In this document: positions 25,540 through 34,710 of the stretch, piece after piece | Numbering within the stretch: the stretch's first letter is position 1 | Layout of the letters: each line of letters starts with the position of its first letter | Source of the DNA: Mesorhizobium sp. L-8-3 | Lineage (GTDB): Bacteria > Pseudomonadota > Alphaproteobacteria > Rhizobiales > Rhizobiaceae | DNA: 64,000 nt | Assembly (NCBI RefSeq): GCF_016756615.1 | Contig: NZ_AP023262.1 | Span: 5,333,501 to 5,397,500, forward strand | Reading direction: 5' to 3' | Notes under the pieces: model-generated | What the model saw: the letters and a program-made list of their open reading frames with translations, nothing else | The model's database searches: none | What the model was told of the DNA's origin: nothing | Translations under genes and position numbers: made by a program

Positions 25540-26480
25540 CAGTAGCGGATCCTTGGATCGATGAAGGTGTAGGACAGGTCGATGACGAGGTTGACGAGCA
25601 CGTAGAGCGCACTCGTCAGCAGGATCATGCCCTGGATGACGGGGTAGTCGCGCGCCAGTATGGCGTCGACCGTGAGCCGCCCGATCCCGGGGATGTTGAA
25701 CACGCTCTCGGTGACGACCACGCCGCCGATGAGCAATGCAAAGCCGGTCCCGATGATGGTCATGATCGGCACGGCGGCGTTGCGCAGTGCGTGACGGAAC
25801 AGCACGGCCCTCTCCTTAACGCCCTTCGCGCGAGCCGTGCGGATGTAATCCTCGCCGAGAACATCCAGCATGGAAGCCCGCGTCATGCGGGCGATCAGGG
25901 CGACATAGATGGTGGCGAGCGTCAGGGAGGGCAGGATGGCGCGCGCAAGGAACTTGCCGAAGCCCGCCGAGGGCGGCGAATAGCCCTGCACGGGCAGCCA
26001 GCGCAGTTCGACGGCGAAGGCATGTATGAACAGATAGCCAATGACGAATACTGGAATGGAGAAGCCGAGCACGGAAAAGGTCATCACCGCGTAGTCGGCC
26101 CAGGTGCGATGCCGCCAGGCGGCGAGCACCCCCATCGGTACTGCGATCGCAACGGAAAGCAAGATGGTCAGCACGGCGATGTTGAAGGTCGGCCACATGC
26201 GTTGGCCGATCATCTGCGTGACCGGCATGTTGGAGATCAACGAGGTGCCGAGGTCGCCGCGAAGCAGCAATCCGGCCCAGGTGACGAACTGCACGTGGAG
26301 CGGTTCGGAGAGGCCGAGCGAGGTGCGTATCCGCTCGAGCTGCGCCGGCGTGGCCATGTCGCCGGCGATGATCGCGGCGGGGTCGCCGGGCGTGAGCCGC
26401 AGCAGCAGGAACACGAAGATGGCGACGATGATCATGACCGGGATGACGGCCAGGATGCGCCGAACGATGTAGCCTAGCAT
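25539..26480 (-). CDS. Peptide-type ABC transporter permease (DppB-like)
   Basis: 313 residues. The start MLGYIVRRILAVIPVMIIV and the N-terminal RLTPGDPAAIIAG motif are typical of DppB/OppB. Six helices are apparent, with the EAA-type loop YIRTARAKGVKERAVLFRHALRN and the C-terminal DLSYTFIDPRIRY. It is followed directly by the DppC-like partner. A 146-base gap with a hairpin separates it from the binding-protein gene, as is usual for solute-binding genes expressed in excess. Confidence 0.95.
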   Translation of the reverse strand: MLGYIVRRILAVIPVMIIVAIFVFLLLRLTPGDPAAIIAGDMATPAQLERIRTSLGLSEPLHVQFVTWAGLLLRGDLGTSLISNMPVTQMIGQRMWPTFNIAVLTILLSVAIAVPMGVLAAWRHRTWADYAVMTFSVLGFSIPVFVIGYLFIHAFAVELRWLPVQGYSPPSAGFGKFLARAILPSLTLATIYVALIARMTRASMLDVLGEDYIRTARAKGVKERAVLFRHALRNAAVPIMTIIGTGFALLIGGVVVTESVFNIPGIGRLTVDAILARDYPVIQGMILLTSALYVLVNLVIDLSYTFIDPRIRY

Positions 26481-26529
26481 GAATGTCGCGCCTGGTTGTC
26501 GATGAGGGCGGCCGCCCCGCCAGCGCCCG

Positions 26530-26554
26530 CTTCTCCACGCATGGCGAGGAGAAG
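26530..26554 (-). promoter_or_regulatory. Hairpin between binding-protein and permease genes
   Basis: CTTCTCC (26530-26536) and GGAGAAG (26548-26554) form a perfect 7-bp stem inside the 146-base gap. It may protect the binding-protein mRNA 3' end or lower read-through into the permeases. Confidence 0.45.
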
Positions 26555-26626
26555 AACGGCCAGGGGCGGCGCCGGATCGGCTTTGCGGACGGGAGACGGG
26601 TCAACCGAACTCCCGACGGGCCGCGG

Positions 26627-28252
26627 TCAGTCGGCCTTCTGAATGTTCCAGAAGACAGGGACCGGAGACGGGATCATGTCCGTGACCTTGTTGCTGCGCG
26701 CCTGGGGCGACAGATACTGGCCAAGCGGCACATAGACGACGTTCTCCAAAGTATATTTCTGAATCTTCACCGCGACTTCCTTCTGCTTCTCGGAAGAGTC
26801 GGCGGCGATGAACTCGGCGCGCAGCGCTTCGAGCTGGTCGTCTTCTGGCCATCCGAACCAGGCCTTGTCGCCGCGGCCGTTCAGCATGGGGCTGATCAGC
26901 GGCGAGTTGACCTCGGGCACCATCCAGTTGGTGAAGAACATGTTCCAGCCGCCTTCGGACGGCTTGGCCTGGCTGGCACGGCGCGTGACGAGCGTCTGCC
27001 AGTCCATTGCCTGCATGTCGACGTTGAAGCCGGCATTGCGCAAGGCCTGCGCCGCCACGACCGGCTGGGAGGACAAGGTCACCACGTCGGTCGGCTGCAT
27101 CAGGACGACGGGCGTCCCATCATAGCCGGCCTCCTGGAGCAGCTTCCTGGCACCCTCGATGTTGCCGCCCGACGTCAGCATCTCGGAGCCGGCCTCATCG
27201 GCAAGCGGCGTTCCGCAGCCGAAGATCGCGCCGCAGGCCTTGTAGTATTCGGGGTTGCCGATGAGCGTGCCCAGGACGTCGGCCTGGCTCAGCGCCATCT
27301 GGGCAGCCTGGCGGATCTTGACGTTGTCGAAAGGTGGGTGCTTGAAATTCATACGGCCCATGGTCTGGTAGCCGAACGGCTCGCGCACCTCGACTGTCAC
27401 GTCTTCGCTGGACTGAAGAATGGGCAGAAGGTCGATCTGCACCATCTCGATGTAGTCTATCTCGCCGGACATGATGGCGTTGATGGCGGTCTGGGCGTCG
27501 GGCATCGTCACCCATTTCACCGTGTCGACATTGACCTTCTTGCCGCCCGCCATCCAGTTCGGCGCCTCGCTGCGCGGCACATAATCCTCGAACTTCCTGT
27601 AGGTGACGGAAACGCCCGGCTGATATTCTTCCTGCACGAAGACGAAGGGACCGGAGCCGGTGTAATCGGTGATCGCCTCGTCGGCCGAACCGCTCGCCAC
27701 ACGTTCGGGCATGATGAAGGGCGGAACGGCCGACTGCTTGCCAACAATGTCGAGCAGTGCGGGGAACGGGCTCTTCAGCGTCCAGACGATCGTCTTGTCG
27801 TCCCTGGCTTCGAGGCTGTCGGTGACATCGAAGATCAACTGGCCGCCCGAATCCCTCTTGCCCCAGCGCTTCAGCGAAGCGACGGCATCGGCCGCGCGGA
27901 CCGGAGCGCCGTCATGGAACTTCAGGCCGTCGCGCAGGGTGAAGGTGTAGGTGAGGCCATCGTCTGTCGTCGTCCAGTCGGCCATCTGCGGCTGCGGCCT
28001 GAAAACCTCGTCCACCGCAACCAGCACGTCGTAGATCATGTAGCCGTGGTTTCGCGTGATGTGCGCGGTCGTGATGATCGGATCAAGCACACGCAGACCC
28101 GAATGCATGACGGCTGTGATGGTCTTGCCTTCGGCCTGGGCCTGGCTCGCGACGCCGAGGCCGGCCGAGAGCGCGGCGCCGGCCAGCAGCCCCAAGGCTG
28201 CGCCGCGCACATGGCGGTTAAAGCTGTGAAGTCTCTCCTGAATACGCAACAT
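26627..28252 (-). CDS. ABC transporter substrate-binding protein, family 5 (peptide/nickel type)
   Basis: 541 residues from the ATG at 28252, which follows an AGGGGAA ribosome-binding site. The signal peptide ends GVASQAQA-EGK. The mature protein has DPIITTAHITRNHGYMIYD and LKFHDGAPVRAADAVASLKRW, the SBP_bac_5 signature. Many family members bind di- or oligopeptides, others opines, glutathione or glycosides. The neighbouring peptidase and amidohydrolases argue for an amide-bonded ligand. It is located in the periplasm. Confidence 0.94.
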   Translation of the reverse strand: MLRIQERLHSFNRHVRGAALGLLAGAALSAGLGVASQAQAEGKTITAVMHSGLRVLDPIITTAHITRNHGYMIYDVLVAVDEVFRPQPQMADWTTTDDGLTYTFTLRDGLKFHDGAPVRAADAVASLKRWGKRDSGGQLIFDVTDSLEARDDKTIVWTLKSPFPALLDIVGKQSAVPPFIMPERVASGSADEAITDYTGSGPFVFVQEEYQPGVSVTYRKFEDYVPRSEAPNWMAGGKKVNVDTVKWVTMPDAQTAINAIMSGEIDYIEMVQIDLLPILQSSEDVTVEVREPFGYQTMGRMNFKHPPFDNVKIRQAAQMALSQADVLGTLIGNPEYYKACGAIFGCGTPLADEAGSEMLTSGGNIEGARKLLQEAGYDGTPVVLMQPTDVVTLSSQPVVAAQALRNAGFNVDMQAMDWQTLVTRRASQAKPSEGGWNMFFTNWMVPEVNSPLISPMLNGRGDKAWFGWPEDDQLEALRAEFIAADSSEKQKEVAVKIQKYTLENVVYVPLGQYLSPQARSNKVTDMIPSPVPVFWNIQKAD

Positions 28253-28326
28253 GATGTTCCCCTTTTTCGTTGACAGTGAATTCGCGCGCGTTGACATGAC
28301 GCCCCGATAGCGTTTCTCCCTTTCCG

Positions 28327-29856
28327 TCATGCCTCCATCGTTCGAGGATGGACGGATCGTCGATAGGCAGGTCCGTTCGGCGACAGGCGCATGCCCTCGG
28401 CAAGCCTGGTCCAGGCGAGGTCGGCGGGATCCAGCGGCATGGGACCCGGCGCCGTGCAGACGAGAACGGTCTCGGCGATCGGCTCGAAGTCGGCGCGGAA
28501 ATGGACCGAGCTCTTGTTGACCAATATGGCTTTCTCGGTCGGCTCGATGCCGACGAACCGGTACATTGCCAGATCCGCCATCTGCGCCTTGTGCGTGGCG
28601 ACCACCACTTTCACGCCGTCTATGGCCAGGCACGCGGACAGGCCGACATTCATATGCGTTCCGCCGTAGTACGGACCGGTGGCGTGCAGGTCTCCGCTCA
28701 CGACCTTCTCGACGCGGAACGTGCCCTCGAGCGGCGCATCCCCGGCGACGCCCGACCGTCCGCCGAGAGCTATGGCGATTTCCGCCCCTTCACCGGCCGC
28801 ATGCGCGGCACGCGCCGCCTGGTGATCGACGATCATGCCGATGGCCGCGTTCCCGGCTCCGTTGCGCAGCAGCGCACGCAGCATGCCGGTCGTGTCGGAA
28901 TCGCCGCCGGCACCGGGGTTGTCCTGCGTGTCGGCGATCACCACGGGCCTGCGCGCCGCGCCAGCAATGCGGATCGCCTCGCGAACCCCCTCGTCCGGTT
29001 CATAGGCACGGCCGGCAAAGGCGCCTTCACTCGCCAGTACGCGCGCGTAAAGATGATCGGCCGCACGGTCGGCGGCTTGCTGCGTCTCGCCATAGACGAC
29101 GATGCTCTGGCCGCACTCTGCGATGTCGGCCGCGGGAAAACCCATCCAGTAGGAGACGCTCGCGATCTCGCCGCCTTCGAGCCCGGCCGTCTCGGCGTAA
29201 AGGCTCCTTGCCGGCTCGAGGCCGGTGCATTGCCAGGGAATCGGGATCAGATAAGGCAAACGGCGGAACGCCTTGGCGAACGGTTTTCCGCGCTTCATCA
29301 GCATGGCCAAGCCTTCCGCGGCGCGCCTGCCGGTTTCGGCCATATCCACATGCGGATAGGTTCGGAAGGCCACCAGAAGATCCGCTTTCTCGACCATCAG
29401 TCCGGTTGTATTGCCGTGCAGATCGAGGCTGGCGGCGATCGGAACGTCGGCCCCCACGACCCGGCGTATCCGGGCGATCAACTCGCCCTCGCCGTCGTCG
29501 AGATGCTCCGCCACCATGGCCCCGTGGAGATCGAGGAACACGCCGTCGAGCCGACCCGCCGCGGCGATGCCGGCCACGATCTCGCCGGCAATGGATTCGT
29601 ATGCGTCACGGGTCACATGGGCGGACGGTATTGCTCCTGTCCACAATACCGGAACGATTTCCCAGCCCTCCCGCCCGGCATGGGCGAGGGCCCCGGAAAT
29701 ACCGAGATTGACGCCTCTGCAACGCGGGAGGATTTCGTGTCCCCGCGACAGGGGAAGATAGCCGCCACCCTGCTCGAAATGTGCAAAGGTGGCTTTGGAG
29801 GGCGCGAACGTATTCGTCTCGTGCAGAAAACCGGCCAACGCCACCCGTTTGCTCAT
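28327..29856 (-). CDS. M81-family metallopeptidase (MlrC-like)
   Basis: 509 residues. The start MSKRVALAGFLHETNTF is the classic beginning of the family. LDLHGAMVAE and AASLDLHGN follow, where conserved Asp/His are the likely metal ligands. The C-terminal MlrC domain contains ADTQDNPGAGGDSDTTG. The founding member MlrC breaks down linearised microcystin. Most homologues occur next to peptide transporters in bacteria that never meet microcystin, so the natural substrate here is unknown. It is the first gene of the operon and is divergent from the IclR gene. Confidence 0.92.
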   Translation of the reverse strand: MSKRVALAGFLHETNTFAPSKATFAHFEQGGGYLPLSRGHEILPRCRGVNLGISGALAHAGREGWEIVPVLWTGAIPSAHVTRDAYESIAGEIVAGIAAAGRLDGVFLDLHGAMVAEHLDDGEGELIARIRRVVGADVPIAASLDLHGNTTGLMVEKADLLVAFRTYPHVDMAETGRRAAEGLAMLMKRGKPFAKAFRRLPYLIPIPWQCTGLEPARSLYAETAGLEGGEIASVSYWMGFPAADIAECGQSIVVYGETQQAADRAADHLYARVLASEGAFAGRAYEPDEGVREAIRIAGAARRPVVIADTQDNPGAGGDSDTTGMLRALLRNGAGNAAIGMIVDHQAARAAHAAGEGAEIAIALGGRSGVAGDAPLEGTFRVEKVVSGDLHATGPYYGGTHMNVGLSACLAIDGVKVVVATHKAQMADLAMYRFVGIEPTEKAILVNKSSVHFRADFEPIAETVLVCTAPGPMPLDPADLAWTRLAEGMRLSPNGPAYRRSVHPRTMEA

Positions 29857-29958
29857 GCTGCCCCTCGTCTGCAACAAACACCGGCATCGCCGTCGAGCCA
29901 ATTTCCGCATCACGCATTTTTCGGGTCGACGCCCGGCAGATGCGTGATAGGATGGTTG

Positions 29959-29995
29959 TATCGCTAGGCGATATACTTGTATCGCTGTTACGATA
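29959..29995. promoter_or_regulatory. Tandem palindromic operator between M81 and IclR genes
   Basis: TATCGC-TAG-GCGATA (29959-29973) is a perfect palindrome. It is followed by a second TATCG...CGATA pair (29980-29984 and 29991-29995). The inner half-sites also pair with one another (GCGATA/TATCGC). The cluster sits 46-82 bases before the IclR start, where autoregulation and operon control would meet. Confidence 0.65.
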
Positions 29996-30040
29996 GGTTT
30001 GCCATCGGGGTGGAGTCAAACGCTTTTTGGGGAGGTGGGC

Positions 30041-30859
30041 TTGCGGAACAGTCAAAAGGGGGAATACGGGGTCAGGCCGGTCATCGACATCGATGAAGAC
30101 GACCCGCTGTTCGTGCAGGCGATCGGACGCGCCATGCAGGTGCTTTCGGCCTTCCACGAGGCGGGAAGACCACTGACGCTGAACGAGATCGCCGCGATCG
30201 CAGGCGTAGGCAAGAGTGCCGCGCAACGCGTCGTCCACACGTTGAGGCAATTGGGCTTCATCGAGCGCGACGCGGACGACAGGGGCTATCTGCCCGGCAT
30301 CCGGATCCTCGACTTCACGCGCGACTACCTGCGGCTCAATCCGCTGGTCTCGCGCGCTTCGCCGGTGCTGCTGGAATTGCGCCGCAGTGTACGCGAACGT
30401 GTCGACCTCAGCCTGGTCGACGGCTTGCGCCTCGTCTACGCGACGCGGCTCCAGAGCAAACGCGAGACATTCTTTGCAACCCTGGTGGGCCAGAGCGTGC
30501 CGATCTACTGCACATCAGGCGGTCGCGCCGTGATGGCGCATCTGAGCGACGCCGAGGTGGACGACGTGATCGCGCGCTCGGATCGGCGCGAGATCACGCC
30601 CAAGACGATCACCGACCCGGAGCGGATATGGGCCAAGGTTCACGAGGCGCGCGAGAACGGCTTCGCCCTGGCGGTGGAGGAAATCCTCCTCGGCGAGGTC
30701 GCCATCGCCACGGCCGTGCTGGCGCCGGACGGCAGGCCGCTTGGCGCCATACATGTGGCCGCATCGCTCAGCGAATGGGACGCCGAGACGTTCTGCCGCC
30801 GCTTCGCACCGCTGGCTGTCGAGGCCGCCGGCGCGATCAACAGGCTGGGGACGCGCTGA
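30041..30859 (+). CDS. IclR-family transcriptional regulator
   Basis: 272 residues from a TTG at 30041, chosen for the GGGGAGG ribosome-binding site 5 bases upstream; another TTG at 29999 is possible. The winged HTH (about 30-85) reads AIGRAMQVLSAFHEAGRPLTLNEIAAIAGV and SAAQRVVHTLRQLGFI. The effector domain contains PIYCTSGGRAVMAHL and GFALAVEEILLGEVAIA. It is divergent from the M81 operon, with a tandem palindrome in between, so it should control that operon and itself. The ligand is unknown but is likely the transported compound or a product. Confidence 0.92.
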   Translation: MRNSQKGEYGVRPVIDIDEDDPLFVQAIGRAMQVLSAFHEAGRPLTLNEIAAIAGVGKSAAQRVVHTLRQLGFIERDADDRGYLPGIRILDFTRDYLRLNPLVSRASPVLLELRRSVRERVDLSLVDGLRLVYATRLQSKRETFFATLVGQSVPIYCTSGGRAVMAHLSDAEVDDVIARSDRREITPKTITDPERIWAKVHEARENGFALAVEEILLGEVAIATAVLAPDGRPLGAIHVAASLSEWDAETFCRRFAPLAVEAAGAINRLGTR

Positions 30860-30970
30860 GGCGCGCCTGGCTTCATCGAGATCGCCGCGGAGGCTTCCCC
30901 ACGCCAGCAAGGCCCCCTACCGATGGCGGTTGTGCCTGGCGGGAGGCGGGACGTGGAATGGGAACTGCCG

Positions 30971-31624
30971 TCAGATCGCGGCAGCGACGCCCTTGGCGAT
31001 CGGCTGCAGGCGGACCTGGCCGATGTCTTCGCGTTCGAACCGGCTGCCGACCTTGGTGAGCTTGGCGACGTCCTGCACGCCCTCGCCCGGTCCGATCGGG
31101 GCGATCATGACGCCGCCGCTCGACAACTGGTCGACGAAGGGGCGAGGCAGGCTGTCGAAGGCCGTCCACACCACGATCCGGTCGAAGGGTCCCTCGCCCG
31201 GCAGTCCATTGCCGCCGTCGGCGAGGCGGATGAAGGCATTGGTCAGGCCGATATTTTCGAAACGCTGCCTGGCGAGTTCGGTGAGCGTCTTGTAGCGCTC
31301 TACGGTGACGACCCGCGCGGCGAGGCGGGCCATCACCGCGGCGGTGAAACCGGTGCCGGTACCGATCTCGAGCACGCGGACACCCGGCTGAAGGTCGAGC
31401 GCGAGCAGCACCGCCGCCTGAAGATCGGCGCCTTCGATCGCCTCCCCGCATTCGATCGGGATCATGCGGTCCGACCATGACAGGCTCTGCCACTGGCCGG
31501 GAATGAATGCGCGCCGTGGCGTCGCCTCGAAGGCGGCGACGAGATCCTTGGTCACGATGCCGTTGCCGCGCAGCCTCAGCAGGAATGCGGCAAACCCTTC
31601 GCGATCCTCGGCGCCGTTGATCAT
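30971..31624 (-). CDS. pcm: Protein-L-isoaspartate O-methyltransferase
   Basis: 217 residues. Class I SAM methyltransferase with motif I VRVLEIGTGTGFTAAVMA. The Pcm-type N-terminus FEATPRRAFIP precedes a segment MIPIECGEAIEGADLQA where canonical enzymes have an I-G-x-G-Q-T-I-S-x-P-type stretch. Repair of isoaspartyl residues is the family role; the changed substrate-side motif leaves room for another target. It is coupled to surE by a 4-base overlap, the classic surE-pcm pair. Confidence 0.88.
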   Translation of the reverse strand: MINGAEDREGFAAFLLRLRGNGIVTKDLVAAFEATPRRAFIPGQWQSLSWSDRMIPIECGEAIEGADLQAAVLLALDLQPGVRVLEIGTGTGFTAAVMARLAARVVTVERYKTLTELARQRFENIGLTNAFIRLADGGNGLPGEGPFDRIVVWTAFDSLPRPFVDQLSSGGVMIAPIGPGEGVQDVAKLTKVGSRFEREDIGQVRLQPIAKGVAAAI

Positions 31625-32379
31625 GCAATCGCCTTCTGCAGCGCGTCCTTGACTTCATGCGCGGTCAGGTCGAGCTTCAGCGGCGTCACCGAGATCTGCT
31701 TGTCTCGCAACGCGGCGAGGTCGGTTCCCGGTTTGCTTTCAACCGGTTCGCGGCCGAAACGCAGCCAGTAGTAGGGGAAGTTACGCCCGTCCGCCCGCTC
31801 GTCGATCCACAATCCGTGAACCAGCTTGCCCTGACTGGTCACCACCGTATCGCGCACTTCCTCGGGCCGGCAATTGGGAAAATTGACGTTGAGGAAAACG
31901 CCTTGCGGCAATTCGGTACCGATCAGCCGATCGAGCAAGGCCGGCGCATGCGCCTCCGCCACCTCCCACGGAACGATGCGCTCCTGGTTGGACACGTTGT
32001 AGGCCTGACTGAGCGCGATGGAGCGGATACCCAGGAGGCACCCTTCCATGGCGCCGGCGACGGTGCCGGAATAGGTGACGTCGTCGGCGATATTGGAGCC
32101 GGAGTTGACTCCCGACAGGATGAGGTCGGGAAGGCCCGGCATCAACTTGCGGGCCCCCATGATCACGCAGTCGGTCGGCGTACCGCGCACCGCAAAGTGA
32201 CGATCGTCGATCTTGCGCAGGCGCAGCGGTTCCGAAAGCGAAAGCGAATGCGCATAGCCCGACTGGTCCGTTTCGGGCGCGACGACCCAGACGTCATCGG
32301 ACAATCGGCGGGCAATGCGCTCCAGGGTGCGCAGCCCGTCTGCATGGATTCCGTCGTCATTGGTGAGCAGGATACGCAT
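31621..32379 (-). CDS. surE: 5'/3'-nucleotidase SurE
   Basis: 252 residues. The N-terminus MRILLTNDDGIHADGL has the metal-binding NDD, followed by VVAPETDQSGYAHSLSL and ILSGVNSGSNIADDVTYSGTVAGAMEG, which complete the active site. It dephosphorylates nucleoside monophosphates and is linked to stationary-phase survival. It starts 2 bases after serS ends and overlaps pcm by 4 bases. Confidence 0.97.
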   Translation of the reverse strand: MRILLTNDDGIHADGLRTLERIARRLSDDVWVVAPETDQSGYAHSLSLSEPLRLRKIDDRHFAVRGTPTDCVIMGARKLMPGLPDLILSGVNSGSNIADDVTYSGTVAGAMEGCLLGIRSIALSQAYNVSNQERIVPWEVAEAHAPALLDRLIGTELPQGVFLNVNFPNCRPEEVRDTVVTSQGKLVHGLWIDERADGRNFPYYWLRFGREPVESKPGTDLAALRDKQISVTPLKLDLTAHEVKDALQKAIA

Positions 32380-32381
32380 GG

Positions 32382-33683
32382 CTATTTCGCTTCGATCTTT
32401 TCCAGGCCGCCCATATAGGGGCGCAGCACAGTGGGGATGGATATGCCGCCGTCCTCGTCCTGATAGTTTTCCATGACGGCGATCAGCGCGCGGCCGACCG
32501 CGACGCCCGAACCGTTCAGCGTATGGACGAAGCGGGTGCCCTTCTCGTCCCGGGCACGGTAGCGCGCATCCATGCGCCTGGCCTGGAAATCGCCGCAGAC
32601 GGAGCAGGACGAGATCTCGCGATAGGTGTTCTGGCCGGGCAGCCAGACCTCGATGTCGTGGGTCTTGCGCGCGCCGAAACCCATATCGCCGGTGCACAGC
32701 ACGACGGTGCGGAACGGCAGCTCGAGCTTCTTCAACACTGCTTCCGCGCATTCCGTCATGCGCTCATGCTCGGCAAGCGACTCCTGGTCGGTGATCGACA
32801 CGAGCTCGACCTTATAGAACTGGTGCTGGCGCAGCATGCCGCGCGTGTCGCGGCCCGCCGACCCGGCCTCGGAACGGAAGCACGGGGTCAGGGCCGTGAA
32901 GCGCAACGGCAACTGCTCGTGAGAAAGAATCTCCTCTCGCACCAGGTTGGTGAGCGGCACCTCCGACGTCGGGATCAGGCCGAGGCGCCCCCCCGCATGC
33001 GGGGTGAAGAACAGGTCCTCCTCGAATTTGGGGAGCTGATTGGTACCGAACAGAACCTCGTCGCGGACCAGAAGCGGCGGCTGCACCTCGGTGTAGCCGT
33101 GCTCGGTCGTGTGGAGGTCGAGCATGAACTGGCCAAGCGCCCTCTCCAGCCGGGCCAGTTGCGACCGCAGCACGGTGAAGCGGGCCCCGGACAGCTTCGC
33201 CGCCCGCTCGAAATCCATCATGCCGAGCGCTTCGCCGATCTCGAAATGCTCGCGCGTCCAGTTCGCGCGCTCACGCGGCTGGCCTACCTTGCGCAACTCG
33301 ACATTGCCGCGTTCATCCTCGCCCACCGGCACATCGTCGAGCGGGATGTTGGGAATGACGGCCAGCGCATCGTCCAGTTCCTTGTCGAGCCGGCGCTCCT
33401 CCGCCTCGCCGCCCTGGATGAAGGCCTTGATCTCGCCGACCTCTTCCTTGAGCCGCTCGGCAAGCGCCATGTCCTTGTTGCGCATCGCATTGCCGATCTC
33501 CTTCGATGCGGCGTTGCGGCGTTCCTGCGCCTCCTGAAGCCTGGAAACGTGGGTACGACGTGCTTCGTCCCTGGCGACGAGGTCATCGACGGTCGATCGC
33601 GCGACTTCGGAGGGCTGGCCACGCTTCACCAGAGCATCGACCAGGGCCTGCGGGTTCTCGCGAATCCATCTGATGTCAAGCAT
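32382..33683 (-). CDS. serS: Serine--tRNA ligase
   Basis: 433 residues. It charges tRNA-Ser and tRNA-Sec. The start MLDIRWIRENP at 33683 is where homology begins. The N-terminal coiled-coil arm (about 30-105) carries many Arg/Glu. Class II motif 2 is FRSEAGSAGRDTRGMLRQHQF and motif 3 is GSGVAVGRALIAVMENYQ. It lies upstream of surE in the minus-strand run and 193 bases after tatC. Confidence 0.98.
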   Translation of the reverse strand: MLDIRWIRENPQALVDALVKRGQPSEVARSTVDDLVARDEARRTHVSRLQEAQERRNAASKEIGNAMRNKDMALAERLKEEVGEIKAFIQGGEAEERRLDKELDDALAVIPNIPLDDVPVGEDERGNVELRKVGQPRERANWTREHFEIGEALGMMDFERAAKLSGARFTVLRSQLARLERALGQFMLDLHTTEHGYTEVQPPLLVRDEVLFGTNQLPKFEEDLFFTPHAGGRLGLIPTSEVPLTNLVREEILSHEQLPLRFTALTPCFRSEAGSAGRDTRGMLRQHQFYKVELVSITDQESLAEHERMTECAEAVLKKLELPFRTVVLCTGDMGFGARKTHDIEVWLPGQNTYREISSCSVCGDFQARRMDARYRARDEKGTRFVHTLNGSGVAVGRALIAVMENYQDEDGGISIPTVLRPYMGGLEKIEAK

Positions 33684-33876
33684 GGGTCCAGAATTCCGTT
33701 CTCGTTCGGATTGTCCGAGCCGCGATCTCCGTCGTTTCAAAGGGAGAATCGGGCGCTCGGCGGTCACTACCCTTCTTCCATACCCGCAGCGACGGTAAAC
33801 GTGGAGAGGGTAAGGATGCGGCTGATTGCAAAGCGACCGCCAAAGCGCTTGGCAGGTCGCTGCGCGGGAATGCCGT

Positions 33877-34710
33877 TCAGGCCTCGGCCGCCTCGCCTTC
33901 CGCCTTCTTCTCGGCCGCGGCGCGCTCCTCCTCGCGTTTGCGTTCGATCATGCGTGCCGCCAGGATCGAGATCTCGTAGAGAAGGATGGTGGGCAGCGCA
34001 AGACCGATCTGGCTGACGGGATCGGGCGGGGTCAGCACCGCGGCGACGACGAAGGCAATCACGATCGCCCATTTCCGTTTCTCCCGAAGGCCTTCCGACG
34101 TCAGGAGCCCCACGCGGGCCATCAGCGTGGTCACGACCGGGAGCTGAAACACCAGCCCGAACGAGAAGATCAGCGTCATGATCAGGCTGAGATATTCCGA
34201 AACCTTAGGCAGCAACGATATCTGCACCTGGTCGCCGGAACCCGCCTGCTGCATGGTCAGGAAGAACCACATGACCATCGGTGTGAAGAAGAAATAGACG
34301 AGCCCGCCCCCCAGCAGGAAAAGGAGGGGCGATGCGATCAGGAACGGCAGGAAGGCCGCGCGCTCGTTTCTATAGAGGCCTGGCGCGATAAATTTGTAGA
34401 TCTGCGTGGCGATCAGCGGAAAGGCGATGACCATGCCTCCGAACATCGCCAGCTTGATCTGGGTGAAGAAGAACTCCTGCGGCGCCGTATAGATCAGTTC
34501 GACTTTTTGCGGGTCGAGGCCGGCCCATTGGGTCGCCCATTTGAACGGGATGACGAGCAGATTGAACAGCTGCTTGGCGAAGAAGAAGCAGACCAGGAAA
34601 GCGACGAAGAAACCGCCGATCGACCAGATCAGCCGCGTCCTCAGCTCGATCAGATGCTCCATGAGCGGCGCCGACGACTTGTCGATTTCGTCCTGCTCGG
34701 AATTGCTCAC
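33877..34710 (-). CDS. tatC: Sec-independent translocase subunit TatC
   Basis: 277 residues with six membrane helices. The N-terminal motif MEHLIELRTRLIWSI includes the conserved Glu that helps bind the twin-arginine signal. FFTPMVMWFFL and YLSLIMTLIFSFGLVFQLPV are further TatC signatures. It ends in a charged Glu/Lys/Ala tail. The start overlaps the tatB stop by 4 bases. Confidence 0.97.
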   Translation of the reverse strand: MSNSEQDEIDKSSAPLMEHLIELRTRLIWSIGGFFVAFLVCFFFAKQLFNLLVIPFKWATQWAGLDPQKVELIYTAPQEFFFTQIKLAMFGGMVIAFPLIATQIYKFIAPGLYRNERAAFLPFLIASPLLFLLGGGLVYFFFTPMVMWFFLTMQQAGSGDQVQISLLPKVSEYLSLIMTLIFSFGLVFQLPVVTTLMARVGLLTSEGLREKRKWAIVIAFVVAAVLTPPDPVSQIGLALPTILLYEISILAARMIERKREEERAAAEKKAEGEAAEA

